The notes: a model not told the origin generated them from the letters alone. A stretch of 64,000 nt of DNA from Spisula solida (GCA_947247005.1 OX365956.1:8638089-8702088); one strand, 5' to 3'; counted from the first letter of the stretch, positions 1 through 14,506 are shown. Numbers and translations are program-made.

Positions 1-544
1 CCATTATCTGTGAGGTATTTCGGACAACATCACGACCAAACCAAGTTTACAAAACACCGAACAATCATTTATAATGACGGGCATTGTACTCATGGATAGT
101 TCAAAATCGTTTTCGTGAAAACCTAGGATTTCATATTGAAGAGAAAAATACATGTACAGACATAATTAATTATCAATGAGAGATTAACTTGTAACAAACA
201 TTCTTCCATAACGTATATTTTGATGAATCCATATGAAGCTCAGAAGGCAGTGGTTGGTCTCTTCTATGATTTTGAAAAGACGAAGAGGCACTCATACAAT
301 TACAGGGCGCCATTATAACTACAATAAACACATCTGACAGTCACACTGCTGGCGAGGAAACGTTCATAGATACAAGTGGACATTTACTTAATATAAGGCA
401 GAGATATGTGTACTAAATATCAACATACAGGGCAGAATGTAACGCCAACTACCACAAGTACATTTTTGATCAGTCGAAGTTGTTGCGTTTATTAAATGTT
501 ATTGTTAAGGCATATTTTGCACTTATAGTGGGATTGGATTCCAG
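1..544. other. Non-coding left edge, nothing recognised
   Basis: No long open frame, splice-flanked exon, tandem repeat or terminal inverted repeat was recognised here. It lies outside the duplicated block that begins near 545. Confidence 0.5.
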
Positions 545-3500
545 TAGCCTAGTAATGCGAAGTACGAAGTCAAAAGACAACAACCCTCAAAGACGTTGTG
601 CTGTTATCCAGTATCAATGAAACTACATCACACCACACCAGAAATGGGTTTACATGTGGATAAGTACAGTAATCTGTAAGTTTGTTTATAAACAGAACTA
701 AACCCCATGATTATGAATGTTTTCCTTTCATGCTCTGCTAAATTTGGGTGTGAAACTCATAGAAAGTGCAACAATTAAATACGTTTTACTTGATCAAGAT
801 ATATTACTCTGAATTATTTAGCGCCATCCATGTAATATAACATTTTCTGTAAAGTATGAGACATTTAACTGTTTGAAACATTTCAAGTTTGAGAACGAAA
901 TTGAGTTGAGCACAAACAAGCTTTTATAGTCATTTTAATGAAAATTACCAAATTATGCTTTGAATCAATCCGTATCTCTTAATGACTGCATTCAAAAGTT
1001 CTATTTAATGCCCATATTTTACAATAACGTGTTATTTTTTCCCAAAACCATAAACAAATTCCAGTCTGGATTGCTCCAATATACATCCTTAGTTTGGAAC
1101 CAATATGTCATTTTGGTGTAAAACTGTGTATAACAGACGACGGGGAACAATTCATTTTCGGTTTCTTGGCAAACAACAGCGTTTAATTAGTTTGATTGAT
1201 ATTGTAAAGGTTATGAAGTCAGCTATATAAAATTCATAAATGTTTTCCAAAATGATCCCATAAAACTCCTGACTGCTTATCAGACAATTGTGATTTTTGT
1301 CATTTATTTTTAAGTTATTTACTTAATGAATTTAGACTTAATTACATCATTCGCTGCAGACACTCATTTAATATCTGATTAAAATTCAATAAAAACTTAC
1401 AACACCGTTTACCTCCGTTGCTGATAAATTGTTATTGAAAAAATAGATCTGGTCATTCATAAGTTCATAACAGAATACCAGTAACGGCTATAACGCTTAG
1501 ATATAAAGATGCCATTGTATATATATATGATCTATGCTCGTCTCTTGCGCTGCCACAGATCCTGTATTGTTTTGGATTGTCTGTACAGTGAATTATTTAA
1601 TCAATATAATTAAGACAAACTAAACTATTATCTTAATACAGGTTGTTCATTTTGCATTAAATCGAATATGGACGCTATTACGTACCTATGCCCTTGTGCT
1701 GCACGTTAAGGTTAGACACATTATTAGAATCGTCTATACAAACATGGTCCCGAAGTATGATGCGCATAAAGAACACTATATATATAATGTTGCCTATCTT
1801 TTAGGTACATTACTGTAAGTATAATAATTAGTGTCATGATCGTAAACACATATTTTTCTTTAGACATTTGCTGCAAGGCAACCGCAAAGAGTGCGTGTTG
1901 TATTTCCCGAAGAATGCTACTGGTAATGTTCGGTAAATTATCCTTCATTTTCCAATGTCGATTAAATCTTGGTAATTTTATCGTAGTTAAACATAATTAT
2001 CTTAAAATATAAATGATGGATCCATAATTCGCGTGAAGTGATTTTTGACAAGAAATGATCGATGGCAGTATTAAAACATGGTGTAATGGAAGTAGTTGGC
2101 GTTGAAATATGGTTAATACTTTTAAGACTTCTAGAGACTGTTCGGGAGATTACATTTACGACAGTCTGGATATTCTTACTAGAGGTCATACGTTGTGTTA
2201 TACGAGTACTCAGAGGAATGGCAGAGTGTGGCACGATGGGACGATAACTAGAGAACAGACAGGTCGCGAAACTAGAGGGGCAGCAGGCAATTAATGTAAC
2301 GATGGCCAATCGTACTAGATTTCGTGCAATCGCCTAATGCGATGATGCTGATAGAACTTTCTCAGATATTTGCATACAGATCATCTCCATATGCTTTATA
2401 TAATTATATATTAAGTTAATGTAATAATGCACTCGGTCGCATCTCTATCGATAAAGACAACAAACTTATCGAATACTTCAAGCCCTGTGTTACCCGGAAA
2501 CAAAATCAGATACTACAGTCCTTACTTGGTACATCATGGGAGCTAGAATAGCGTGATACTTTGATGATGTGTCCTAACTTTCGACTAAGACGTGCCTTCA
2601 TTTGCTATCTTCCATATTTTCCGAGTACCTTATTTCTCCATTTAATATTTTGCCCATGCAACTAATGATACTCGTTGTACGACTTTGTTAATGGGCGCTA
2701 AATTATCCTAGATGTAGATGCGCCTTAAAACCCCATCAAATCAAATATACTATATCAAGTTTAACGAGTATTAATTCTATAACTCCACTTATATATATAC
2801 CATCTACTTCATTCTAGTCACTTTCAGTGCGAATCACGTGAATCGTGGTTTCTAATATTTTGTTACCAAACTTGTATGTACTTAATGTGGCTTTATGAAC
2901 TGTTAGGGCGAGCATAGTCTTGTATAAATGGCATTCAGGAGAACCATTTATTGCTTAGTTCTTGCACTAATATTAAACAAACCAATTGTGCATATCTTAA
3001 TCAATGTCATGTCTCTCTACGCATTTGGCTTTGATGGCAGCAATTCAGGAACGACTCCCCACTCAAATAATATAATTATACCAATAGCGCTTATGGCATC
3101 TGTCACTTACATGTAAATAGGTATGATAGTGCTGTTAGTATATAATCAAAACCGCTGTGTGAAATGAGTATATTCATAAAAACGTCTACTTCGGTTTAGA
3201 TAATGACTAAATGTGAATTATTGCAAGAACGAAACCAAGTCTGCGGTCATTCGTTATTTATCTCTTCGGCAATTTTAAATCCTCTCCTCCTTATCTGTAT
3301 TGCCAATATTCTTAAGCACAAAACAAACCAATTTTGTCTTGGTGTCAGAGTTCTGTAATAGTAATTATCAACACTGATAGATAAATAGAGGGTCACCAAG
3401 TGTTGTCTAGATGGTTTACTGAGAATAATGGAAACCATCCTTCTCTCGACCGTCGTACGATAAATAAATATGTCGTTGAAGGCGACACTTAAGTATTTTA

Positions 3501-3710
3501 TATTTATTTAGTAGTTTGGTATATGAGTACAGGACTATAGTCATCTAGCGCCAAATAGCCTAAGATAAAGTTGCAATAATTACAATGACAACTTCTGATT
3601 TCTAAACAGCCAGTTATAGTTGGCATATAGATGTTTGCTGAAAGTTATTGCAAATTGTCAGTGTTATTTCAAAAGATGTTAGGTTTATCTTGCTTGTCCC
3701 TTAATCATTG
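545..3710 (+). repeat. Segmental duplication, copy 1
   Basis: This block aligns by eye, in the same orientation, with 7427-11520. Anchors include the stretch around 600-680 (matching about 7490-7580), 1960-2760 (matching 9222-9965) and 2866-3460 (matching 10668-11240). The offset between copies grows from about 6.9 to 7.8 kb because copy 2 carries two extra segments, near 8200-8805 and 9965-10665. Short open frames inside (for example 2928-3116 on plus and 1962-2309 on minus) are not kept: in copy 2 the matching positions carry stops or lose the start. I see no gene here. Confidence 0.85.
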
Positions 3711-4269
3711 TTTAAAACCCTTTGCTAGATCATTGAGATGGCTCGGTGGGCACTCCACTATACTTCTAGCGGAACACGTATGCTACATTCACGTATACCA
3801 TTTGTTAGATTCATGTAATTGTTTTTATTCTTCAATAGGAAACATTCACACGATGTGCAATGTCTCCTTATTTTGGAACTGGACGTTAGTTGCAATTTAG
3901 ACTTAGATCATACCGGAATGGCCATGCACTACGCCTGGCTCATTTGAACGAAAACAAATTATATAAACGTAATGTCCGCATAGCATGCATGTATGAACGG
4001 CTGGATAACCATTCCATTATCAGTATTTTTACGATGTGTCAAGTACATTTCTATATTATTTGTCCACTTATTATTATCCCCAATAACACGCTTATGTTGT
4101 GTATTCGGTTTAGTACTATGTATACAAGCAGACGAAAGCGATACAACGACACAGCAATTTGAAAAGTGTTCATCATTTACACTCTCTTAGACTAGTAGAT
4201 CTGCCGTCATGCGTAAGTCAGGGAAACACTAAACATATCATCATGTTTGTCATTTCCAATGGGATTGTT
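3711..4269. other. Non-coding, nothing recognised
   Basis: Short open frames at 3890-4190 have no recognisable domain and no convincing splice context. No repeat structure was seen. Confidence 0.45.
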
Positions 4270-4495
4270 TGCCGTATTCAAGTTAGCTATAGCAACCAGT
4301 ACACTTTCCTGTTTGCTACGGCAATTAGTTGACCTTCCTGTTTGATACGAAAACAAGTTAACATTATAGCTAAGTTATAGCTGCCAGTTGACATTTACGT
4401 TTGCTATTGCAACAGGTTGACCTCAAAGTTTACTATGATAACAAGTTGACTTTCCAGCATGCTATGGCAACCCATTGACCTACATGTGTAACCCA
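4270..4495 (+). repeat. Degenerate tandem repeat, about 35-40 bp unit
   Basis: Five or six imperfect copies of a unit built around 'gtttgctatggcaacaagtt' followed by 'gac' and a short variable link are visible. Copies are heavily diverged, so the array is old. Confidence 0.6.
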
Positions 4496-7426
4496 ATCAA
4501 TGGGAATGTATTATCGCATAATAATGACTTGACATTCTGCAAGGAACTGAAAACGTTTCTTATGGAGGACATGAAAAAGCCAATGTCATGGAAGAAAATA
4601 AATTGGCCAACGGAGAATCGAATATTGATTTAATTTCGATATTCGTGGACTTAACTGAAATGTAGATTTTTATAAAATGCATATCTTAAAATTGTGACTT
4701 TTCTAGCAGGGAAATACTCCAGTTTGGATGCCACACCGAGCATTATTGATTTTTATGTATAAAAATGTGTAAAAACAAATTGCGAACATCGTCTCTACAC
4801 AAAACTGCTGGAATTTCTTAAACCTTATGGATAAGAATACATGCATAATTATTTTCCAGGTTTGAATCATTACGATTACGCTTTGGAATTATGGGACAAA
4901 AAACCCATATATTTGGTAAAATTAGCTCGTTTTCCGGGTCAAGTAAATCACCGAATCGTTTATACTTTATAGCACACTGGTTTTTATCAAGGTGAGCCTA
5001 GTATCTCTATCACATGTTCATTCCTACAAGTGCTCATCTTAATAATATCTGATCTTGTTACGGTTCCGCTTTATGACTTCTTAATTCCTTTTACACATTC
5101 AGTGACAATCTACCAACCTATTTCAATCATATAACGTGTACCGAATTATAGAGAACTACACACAAGACCGTTTACGAGCGAAATTCAATTAAGATTTATT
5201 CCCTATCAAATATAACGGAGAAAATCTAATATCAAATATAAACGTAGACGGAGAAGAGATTTCATATTGAGCATTGAGACATTCAATGTCTGGACGTTAA
5301 TTTGGTTAGCGTTTTGGGACGTTCCTTCTTTTTATGGTATAATTAACGTAAGTCTGTTCTCCAATTAGCTTTTATTATTCGTATGAACTGCAATAATATA
5401 ATTCTTCATGCACAAAATTGAATTTACAATGTAGGCACTGGAATGTCAATGATTGGATTTTATTTACTACTATACATGATCCTGTATGATACAAATGTTC
5501 AGTTATTGATACAAATGGCCTCAACATAAATAACTTCTGATTTGTGATTTGAAATTATTTTCTTTGATAATTGCAGACCTGCTCATGTAGTCTTTTGGTG
5601 CGTTCAGATCTTATTAATGGATATTTAGACGCCCTTTAGACAATTGCTAACAAACGTATTTACGTATCTTGTTTAAGAAGTGGCTGGCAGTATTCTTATC
5701 ACCCTCTAACATAAATCTGTGTGTATCTTGAGAGCGAAATTGCCTATTATACTAGACGAAAACTACCAATCTTGTCTTTCTGGTTACCGTCCAGCACAGT
5801 GATAATGTATTTGATAGATCAGCAACCTGACAGACGAAGAAATTGCGGCAATGTATGCAAAAATAATCGAACATACCTTTCCAAATTTAGCAGCAGACGA
5901 AATGGTTATGCATAGTTTATTTGTTTTTTTGCCCCTTATCAAAATTTGAGTAGTATATTCCTACAGCAGCCAAAACATTAGCATTTTTACGTTTAATCCA
6001 GTTTTTCCACCACTTCCGATTAATGGTTGATATTTTTTCTCTATGGTACAATACAAACAAAACAATGTGTATTTGTGGTACCCCTAAGATAAAGGAATAA
6101 TTTCACAAAAAGTTAACCTGAACTGACTGAATGACTAAAGTATTTTAATGTCTTTATAGAAGTAGAAGGTTTTATTACTGAAAATAAAGGCTATGGATAT
6201 GCTTTGAAATATGGATTATGTGGATTTTATAATTTTGCACAATTTTTCTATGGGTTGATTTTAATTGGCGATCTTACCACGTCTGGTTTAATCTGTTGTC
6301 ATAAGAAAAGACATTTTACGATTAATTTTTACATGTGCTCATATTGACTAAAAATCACACAGGACAACATTCTAGTTAAGGCGATTGACAACTCTTAGCT
6401 AGTCTATATTCTTACGAAATAAATGCAAAAGAACCATCCTCTAAAGTGGCGGGGATGCATGCTTGCTAAACAAGTATTAAAACTTGGATACAATTTTGTA
6501 AGGGAATATTATAATACGTTTCACATAAGTTATAGCTAGTATTCGCGAGTGTTGGGGTTTCAAACATTTGGAATAAATTAGCGATTTTAAGACATGAGAA
6601 TATGCTGACACATCAATTTTAAGTTTTTCGTACTTTTTCATCATGGTAGTCAGACGCTTTTAATGCGTCTTATTTACACCGATTCCTAACTTTCCGCTCA
6701 ACTGAAGAGTTTGCAATCACCTTAAAAGATTAAATGTTTTGCTGGGTTAATCTAAACTGGTTGACAGACTGTACAAATATGTGAAACTATAAAGGAGAAG
6801 CACATACACGTGCATAATTGTAATACTCCACTCCACCAGCGATAAATGACGTCACACGACCAAATAAGGGTAGCTAATGAATGGGGAAAGTTGCTTTCAT
6901 CTAAATAATAAGTTCAAGGAACATGAATTGAAAACAATTACTGAGGTCCTTAAGATTGAATCAATCTAAATAATAATAACAATACTCTAAAAAATGATTA
7001 TAAATAGGATGCTTTTAAGCATGCTTTTTAAATGAAGAAAATTACACTTAAAACTTAAGGTGAAATTTCAACACGATCAAAATATATCTAAATCAATATT
7101 CGTATACATAATGTATTTGTACATGCATTTTACTTCATACCAGGAATCGTCAATCTTTAAGCCACTGGCAGACTTTTTACTATTCACTGCATATCAAACT
7201 GTCAAGAACAAAGAGTGTAATGTGCAAATGAAATTAAGCATTTATTTCTGTCATCGTTTGGAGAAGAGATCCGTTCTATGAAGCATTCATGAAATGGTTT
7301 CAGAAATTGCTTCCGTAAACTACAGAAATATTTAAAATTGTTAACTTGATAGAAATAATAACGTGCCACTCTGCCAATCATATGTTCGGTTATTGCCCCT
7401 ATCTAGGTGCTCAGGAAATTCAATCT
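4496..7426. other. Non-coding, nothing recognised
   Basis: Nearly 3 kb of A+T-rich sequence without a supported exon. A CRE-type octamer TGACGTCA lies at 6847-6854. Short open frames at 5721-5915 and 7060-7281 show no domain. Confidence 0.45.
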
Positions 7427-8199
7427 AGCATAGCAATGCAAAGTACGAGCTCATTAGACCATTCAACTTTCGCAAGTTGCAAACAATCCTCAAAGAGGTT
7501 GTGCTGTTATCCAGTATCACTAAAACTTCATCACATGATTCCACAAATGGGTTTACATGTGCATAAAAACAGTAATCTGTAGTTTTTAAATACAACCCAT
7601 GAGTATGAATCATTTTGCTTTCGTGCTCTGTTTCATTTGAGTGTGAAACTTGATTAGTGCAACAATTATTAATGACTGATTAAATGCGTTCTACTAAATG
7701 CCCATATTGTACAATAACGTGTTATTTTTTCCTAAATCCATCAACAAATTCCAGTCTGAATTTTTCCATTAGACCTCCTTAGTTAGGAACCAATATGTTA
7801 TTTGGTGTAAAACTGTGTTTAACAGACTACGGGAAACAATCCATTTTCGGGTTCCAGGCAAACAACAGCGTTATATTAGTTTGATAGATATTTTAAAGTC
7901 TATGAAGTCCGTCGTATAAAATGCATGTCATTGAATTTTTTCCACGATGAACCGATAAAACTCCTGTCTGCTTGTCAGTTATGATTAAGTAATTTACTTA
8001 GTGAATTTAGACTGAATTACAACGTTTTGTACAGACACTCATTTATTATCTGATTAAAATTCAATAAAACTTAAAAACTAAATTCCTTTCGTCATTATAA
8101 GCGCTGTTGATCAATATTATCATAAAATAGATCTGGTCATTTATAAGTTCATAACAGAATTCCGGCTAAAACGCTTCTAACGATGCCTCTGTATAAATA

Positions 8200-8805
8200 T
8201 TTATATATATTAAAACATTCGGTTTCAGTTTTTTTTTAATTTGCATACTAGTAGTCAAAAAGAATACAAGGCATCACTCGCATAAACAATATATTAGTAG
8301 TTTGACTGTCACCAGAAAGGATGTGACCTCTACATCTGGCATCTATTATCTTTTTCTTCACACACCAGAATTTGGACGAATAACTCGCATAATTTTTTTT
8401 ATATTTCCAATTGGTTTTAATTTTTACTTTACTTTAGAACATATTTTATTCCCATATGTTAAAAAAATATATATATTTCGGTTTCCAGGCAAAATTGTTA
8501 AACGTTGTTTTCTAATGAATATACATTAAATGTTATTCGTGTTTGGTGGTTTCTCTCTATTTTCGATATATTCCCACATGTTGTGAGAAAGCTAAAGAAG
8601 TTACAAGGTTCTCACAAAGTTACGATTGGATAGTAGTTAGGTGTTTAATCTCACAGCAATATCTATAACAAACATCATTTGCAATTACCTCTCTTTATAG
8701 TAATATGCTCGTTTTACAAACCGTGCAGTATGTCATTCATTCGTTTTAGTACATAGGCTTGCTTGAAGCTTCATTTTAATGGATGGAGGATACGGATGGC
8801 ACGTA
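8200..8805. repeat. Extra segment present only in duplication copy 2
   Basis: Copy 1 has about 20 bp (near 1516-1533) between sequences that flank this 600-bp segment in copy 2. It may be an insertion in copy 2 or a deletion in copy 1. I see no clear terminal inverted repeat. The small frame at 8302-8529 is A+T-rich and unlikely to be coding. Confidence 0.5.
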
Positions 8806-9964
8806 CTGTGTCTGTCTCTTGCACTGCCACCGATCCTGTATTGTTTAGGATTGCCTGTACAGTAAAGTATTTAATAAATATAATTATGACAAGCTAAACG
8901 AATATCTTAATAAAAGTTGTGTATTTTGCATTAATATGGACGCTTTTACGTAGCTTTGCCCTTGTGCTGTGCGTTAAGGTTAGACAAATTATTAGAAAAC
9001 ATGGTTCCGAGGTATGATGCGCACTGAAAACACTATATATCATTTATCGACATTTAAGGTACACTCCTGTACAACAGTTAATAATTATGGTCATCGCAAG
9101 TACATATTTTCTTTAGCCGTTCGCTGCAATACAATCGCAAACTTTGCGTGTTATATTTCCCCAGAAATGCTACTGGTAATGTTCGGTAAATTATCTTTCT
9201 ATTTTACAATGTCGATTAAATCTTGGTAATTTTATCGTAGTTTAACATAATTATCTTAAAATATAAATGATGGATCTATAATTCGCGTGAAGTGAATTTT
9301 GACAAGAAATGATCGGTGGCAGTAGTAAAACATGGTGTAATGGAAGTAGTTGGCGTTGAAATATGGTTTATGCTTTAAAGACTTCTAGAGACTGTTCGGG
9401 AGAATACATTTACGACAGTCTGGATATTCTAACTAGAGGTCATACGTTGTGATATACGAGTACTCAGAGGAATGGCAGAGTGTGGCACGATGGGACGATA
9501 ACTAGAGGACAGACAGGTCGCGAAACTATGGAGGCAGCAGGCAATTAATGTAACGACGGCCAATCGTACTAGATTTCGTTCAATCGCCTAATGCGGTGAT
9601 GCTGATAGAACTTTCTCAGATCATACAGATCATCTCCATATGCTTTATATAATTATATATTAAGTTAATGTAATAATGCACTCGGTCGTATTTCTATCGA
9701 TAAAGACAACAAACGAATCGAACAATCAACTCATGTGTTACCCGGGAACAAAATCAGATACTACAGTCCTTACTTGTTACAACATTGGAGCTAGAATAGC
9801 GTGACACTTTGATGATGTGTCCTAAAATTCGACTAAGACGTGCCTTCATTTGCTATCTTTCATATTTTCCGAGTACCTTATTTCTCCAGTACGACTTTGT
9901 TAATGCGCGCTAAATTATTTTAGATGTAGATGCGCCTTAAAACATCATCAAATCAAATATACTA

Positions 9965-10665
9965 CAGGGTGGCCCAAAACACGGGGACCTATGTTAAACA
10001 TTCGTAACTTTGTCTCTCTTACTGCCAATATGACAAAACATAAAGGGATAGACACAGTTCAAAATAACAGCATGATAATTGCGATTATTTAGTCCAATAC
10101 CTAGAGTTACTTCCCATGTTTTGAATAACGTGTTTCAGTATATTAGCATAAAATGAACAAGGAACTTTAGCATGTTCATAAAGATAGATTTACATGCTGA
10201 CCCCTAATGACATCTGAGATGTACCATATTCAAAAATAATGGATCTGCATGCACTAATGTGCATCATATATGGCAAACATATTCACAATAGGGCTCATGT
10301 CCGAGCTATATCTAGGCCACTTGCCCAAGGTGAAATGTCAGTACATTCTTGTGAACGTATCCTGTTCTTGCTGCTGATTTGTTGTAATAGGTGGTGTTTG
10401 CTTTCTTTTAAATGCTGACACACTAAATGTCTCTGATATATATCTATGAACTGTTAATTAGGATATTAGTTCACCTTATTACCTTTTGCTTCTAACTAAG
10501 CTTTCCTGTTGATTGTTTTCAATAATAATAAATTAATATTGACATGTTGCTACTTTGGTGAATGTTAATGAATATTTTAAAGGTTGTCTGCTTCCCTTTT
10601 ATTAAGTAAAGTCACCAGCTGTTATTGCATTGCAAAGTTTTTAGATTTTTACAAAATATTGTGTA
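9965..10665. mobile_element. Probable transposon-derived insertion in duplication copy 2
   Basis: The segment is absent from copy 1. It starts with 'cagggtggcccaaaacacgg' directly after TA, a style of terminus common in DNA transposons. The other end was not matched by an inverted copy, so the class is unresolved. Confidence 0.35.
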
Positions 10666-11639
10666 TACAAACTTATATGTACTTAATGTGGCTTTATGAA
10701 CTGTTAGGGCGAGCAAAGTCTTGTATAATTGGCATTCAGGAGAACAATTTATTGCTTAGATTTAACAAACCAATTGTGCATATCTAAATCAACGTCATGT
10801 CACTCTACGCATTTTCCTTTGATGGAAGCAATTCAGGAACGGTACCCCACTCACAGATTATAATAATACCAATAGTGCGTATGGCATCTGTCACTTACAT
10901 CTAAATAGGTATGAAAGTGATGTTAGTATATTATCAAAACCGCTGTGTTAAATGAGTATATTCATCAAAACGTCTTCATCGGTTTAGATAATGACTAAAT
11001 AAACGCGAATTATAGCAAGAACGAAACCCAGTCTGGGGTCAGTCATTATTTATCTCTTCGGCAATTTCAAATCCTCTACCTCCTTATCTATATTGCCAAT
11101 ATTGTAAAGCACAAAACAAACCAATTTTGTCTTGGTGTCAGAGTTCTGTCATTGTAATTATCAACACTGATAGATAATTAGAGGGTCACCAAGTATTTTC
11201 TAGATGGTTTACTGAGAATAATGGAAACCATACTTCACCCGACCGTCGTACGATGATTTAATATGTCGTTGTTGGCAACACTTAAAATGGTATAGGAGTA
11301 CAGGACTATAGTCATCTAGCGCCAAATAGCCTAAGATAAAGTTGCAGTAATGACTAAAACAACTTCTGATTTCTACATTTATAGTAGATCTGCCAGTTAT
11401 AGTCGGCATATAAAAGTTTGCATTGTCAGTCTTTTTTTCCAAAGTAAGTTGTTGTCGATATTGTTTCGCGTACAAAATGTTAGATTTATATCTTATATGT
11501 CCTTTAATGAAATGTTAAATCGCCTCATTTAATTTGACAGTAATAATTGCACAATCATATATTTGTTTTTGTTCGGAGAAATAATTGTTTCCTAGCCTTT
11601 GCTTCAGTCGGCTAGCAGGCGTTGCTTCCAGACAATGTA

Positions 11640-12110
11640 GTTCCTGAGATAGTTGAACACACGTATGATACCTTGACGTATGGCTTTTGTTTGATTAAAA
11701 TAATACATTCATTATTTTTATCATTCACCTAGTATGTAGTTTGTATCTTAGTTGATGCTTTACTGTATCTGTTATGGGTTGGTGATGTTTGTCGTCGATT
11801 TGTTATATTCTTGTCACCTGGCTCTTATTGTCGTCTATTTTGCCAGACTGAGGAGGTAGACGTTCTGTGTGTGATGGCATGATTGTACAGTTGTGTTGGC
11901 CATTGTCTGTGCCTTCTTGTTATAAAGTCGTCTTATATGTAGTTGCTAGCTTTTTACGTTGGGTCTTGTCTGTGACTCTTCGTCGTTTGTCCTTTTGTGC
12001 ATTGTTATTGTGGTATGTGATAATTTATGGGTCTTCTGTGCTCGGCTGTTTACGTTGAGTTCTGCCTTACCTGTCCGATTTCATACTATCTTTTTCATCT
12101 ATTATAGTAT
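11640..12110 (+). repeat. Dispersed repeat family R1, copy 1
   Basis: The 3' part ('gtgctcggctgtttacgttg' followed by 'agttctgcc..acctgtcc') recurs at 19190-19345 and 45565-45770 on plus, and in reverse complement at 29980-30205 and 50890-51150. The family is non-coding. It may be a SINE or LINE 3' end, but no promoter box or reverse transcriptase is visible. Confidence 0.65.
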
Positions 12111-13871
12111 GTAGTTTGTGCTCAAGCATACTTTCTATATTGGAGTGTGGACTGTTAATCCGCTTCATTCAGACATTTGATGATCACTTTCGTTTCAGTG
12201 GGGTTATCATTAATTATCACCCAGTCTCTTCAACAGTCAGACCGATTAGCACACATTCGTGGTTGTGAAAAAGCAAAGTATTTATAATCGATATTTGATC
12301 CCAGGAAAAAACTGGTCAGTTTATATGACTGCGTCTATATATGGACATTTGTGAGATTAAACAAAATAGAATGTGTACGAGTACGTGTACAATAACGTTC
12401 AAGAGCATTACGTCATTCAGTTATGTGTAACGTCTACAAGTAAAGCACGATTGACATACGGTAGTAGACTAGTAGAGATGTGTGGTACGTCACATAGGTA
12501 TAAATAGGTCACAAGAACTTCGAGATTATATCGACCACTGTGCTTTATTCATACTCACGCGATTTATGAGAAAAATATGCATTATTAAAATCAGAAACCT
12601 GATAAAATATATTGGGTTTTATATCGCAATTTCGTCTTGGACGTGTAGCCAATAGTCACGTGGTAATGCTACACTGGTATAACTACTTCAACATTACTCG
12701 GCACTTGGTGAAACCTATTCAAACATTTACGTCCATATGAGCCTAGTCATTAAACATTACTTTACATAGAACATAACTAGGATCTAATCAATTAGCGCCT
12801 AATATTCTATTTTCTACAATTATCGTCATTTTCGAGAACGGGCTTGTTTTGTATAATTGCGTATTTTTACTAAATTTCACCACAATAAATCCGAAAATCT
12901 CTTGCAGTGATTTCGCGTTGTGTAAATGAGGGAATAATTCACGCAGTAATGTCCAACAAAAAAAAGAAATGTATTACGAAAATGGGATTTGGAGACAAGG
13001 GGAAATGAGTGAAACATCTAATTTCTGTTAAACCTTGAAATTCAACCGATTATACCAAATTATTGGCGACGGAATATTAAGACAGGCGTATAATTGATTT
13101 ATAGTTTGACAATACAGCCTCTTGGTGGTTATACGTTATAATTGCTGTACGTTTACACGTATTTAGTAATCCTGAAGATAATATAACAAGAGGGTTGGGA
13201 ACATACCTTGTGTGGATACGAGTACGTGAAGACTACTTTTTGAGCATTTTGGCACGTGTAATTTCATGTGTACGCATGCATGTATACGTACAAAGGACAA
13301 GGTCCACAAATCGCCTAATTTGGACTTGTGATTTTTCAAAATATGAAAATGCAGGACAGACATGTATTTTTATTTTTTGACAAAACACAGAGCCCAATCA
13401 TGCCATAAATGAACCGCGTCCTTTATTTCGAAATCTCCCTAATGTAAGGAAATCTCCCCTCTATAACTCTATACATGTATAGACTTGAGCGTCTTATCGG
13501 ACGCTGTCTTGGTACGTAAAGTTGGACATCACAAAGATGCCACGAAACCTCTATAATCTATGTATGGGTACATGCACACGTGGTACAACTTTGAGACAAT
13601 CTTGTGATAAATAAAACTGTTTTATCTTTTCTACACCAAAATGTCGTCTATTGTTTTGTAAAATCAAGTAATACAGTGCAAACTTGTATTATAATTTTAA
13701 TTTTCAATAAATATAATAATATTAAAGATATGTTGCGTCAATCTTTTCTTGTATGATGATCTACTTGTGGACTGTTCAGTTCTGTTACATTAGACTGGAA
13801 CAGGTCCATCTTTAAACAGTTTGTGTGAATATATCCGTTTTTTTACAAATCAAAGTCTACGTTGTTGCATA
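12111..13871. other. Non-coding, with a MITE fragment
   Basis: No supported exon. The stretch at 12629-12671 matches the right end of the MITE family M1 (see 25825-26215), including '..agtcacgtggtaatgctac' followed by 'actg'. The rest is unassigned. Confidence 0.4.
12629..12671 (+). mobile_element. Fragment of MITE family M1 (right end)
   Basis: The sequence 'cgtcttggacgtgtagccaa' followed by 'tagtcacgtggtaatgctac' matches the right termini of the elements at 25825-26215 and 36985-37249. It ends in the CACTG expected from the terminal inverted repeat. The rest of the element is missing. Confidence 0.55.
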
Positions 13872-14272
13872 TAAGCCCCATTATCTCTCCAAAAATATTT
13901 GTTCAACCTTCCAGCAATTACAAGGAGTTAGGATGTTTTAAACAAATGCCCAATAATTGACGACAGAATGTTAACAATATCTGTCGCAATAGTATGCCGA
14001 AAATAACATCTAAGTAAAATGAATTGCAGACAAAATACTAGTTTTGCAAGAGCTGCTATCCTTAGACTATAAACCATGCATTGTTGTTTACAATTCGTTA
14101 TTTTGTCAACAAAACAACTTGATACTGTTCATTGTATTTCGTTTTCTTCCTTCGTATAATGTTTACCACCTTTGGGACTCAACTGAAGTGCTAAAAATGC
14201 ATCATTCTGTAGATAGGTTACCAATTTATTGCTCTTTGAAAATAGCCGTTTAGGGATTAATTGGGACTTTAA
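13872..14272 (-). mobile_element. MITE family M2, copy 1
   Basis: One end reads 'aagccccattatctctcc' and the other 'gggattaattgggactttaa'. These are the reverse complements of the two ends of the element at 33949-34326. Internal sequence also matches in reverse complement (the stretch near 13955-13975 around 'caataattgacgacagaatg'). It is non-autonomous; no transposase frame is present. Confidence 0.65.
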
Positions 14273-14506
14273 GCTAACTCAATAAAATTTGCAATTCGCT
14301 CGAGCTAATATACTGGTTATAAAAACATTCATAGTTTGACGAAAACCAAAGATTTATGTAGAGAGCAAATCACTTATAGCAAGGTTTATCTATCTCAGAG
14401 GAAATTTATCAAGCACAGTATCGCGCATGTGTTGGCAAACGTGAACATTTTTTTTATATTTACAAACATGCAATAACGTACAAAGCGAAACCAGAACTGA
14501 TAAAAA

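Larger units (their letters stand above)
7427..11520 (+). repeat. Segmental duplication, copy 2
   Basis: Direct-orientation counterpart of 545-3710, recognised from long near-identical stretches, for example 9222-9600 against 1964-2340. It is about 0.9 kb longer. The extra material lies at about 8200-8805, where copy 1 reads straight through near 1516-1533, and at about 9965-10665, where copy 1 has an unrelated stretch of about 110 bp (2754-2866). Confidence 0.85.

Noticed and set aside
1962..2309. 115-codon minus-strand frame inside duplication copy 1
   Set aside because: No recognisable domain, and the equivalent in copy 2 is not an intact open frame. The plus-strand alternative at 2109-2294 has a stop in copy 2.
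2928..3116. 62-codon hydrophobic frame as a small membrane protein gene
   Set aside because: The duplicated copy near 10730-10900 does not keep the frame from the same start. No splice or homology support.
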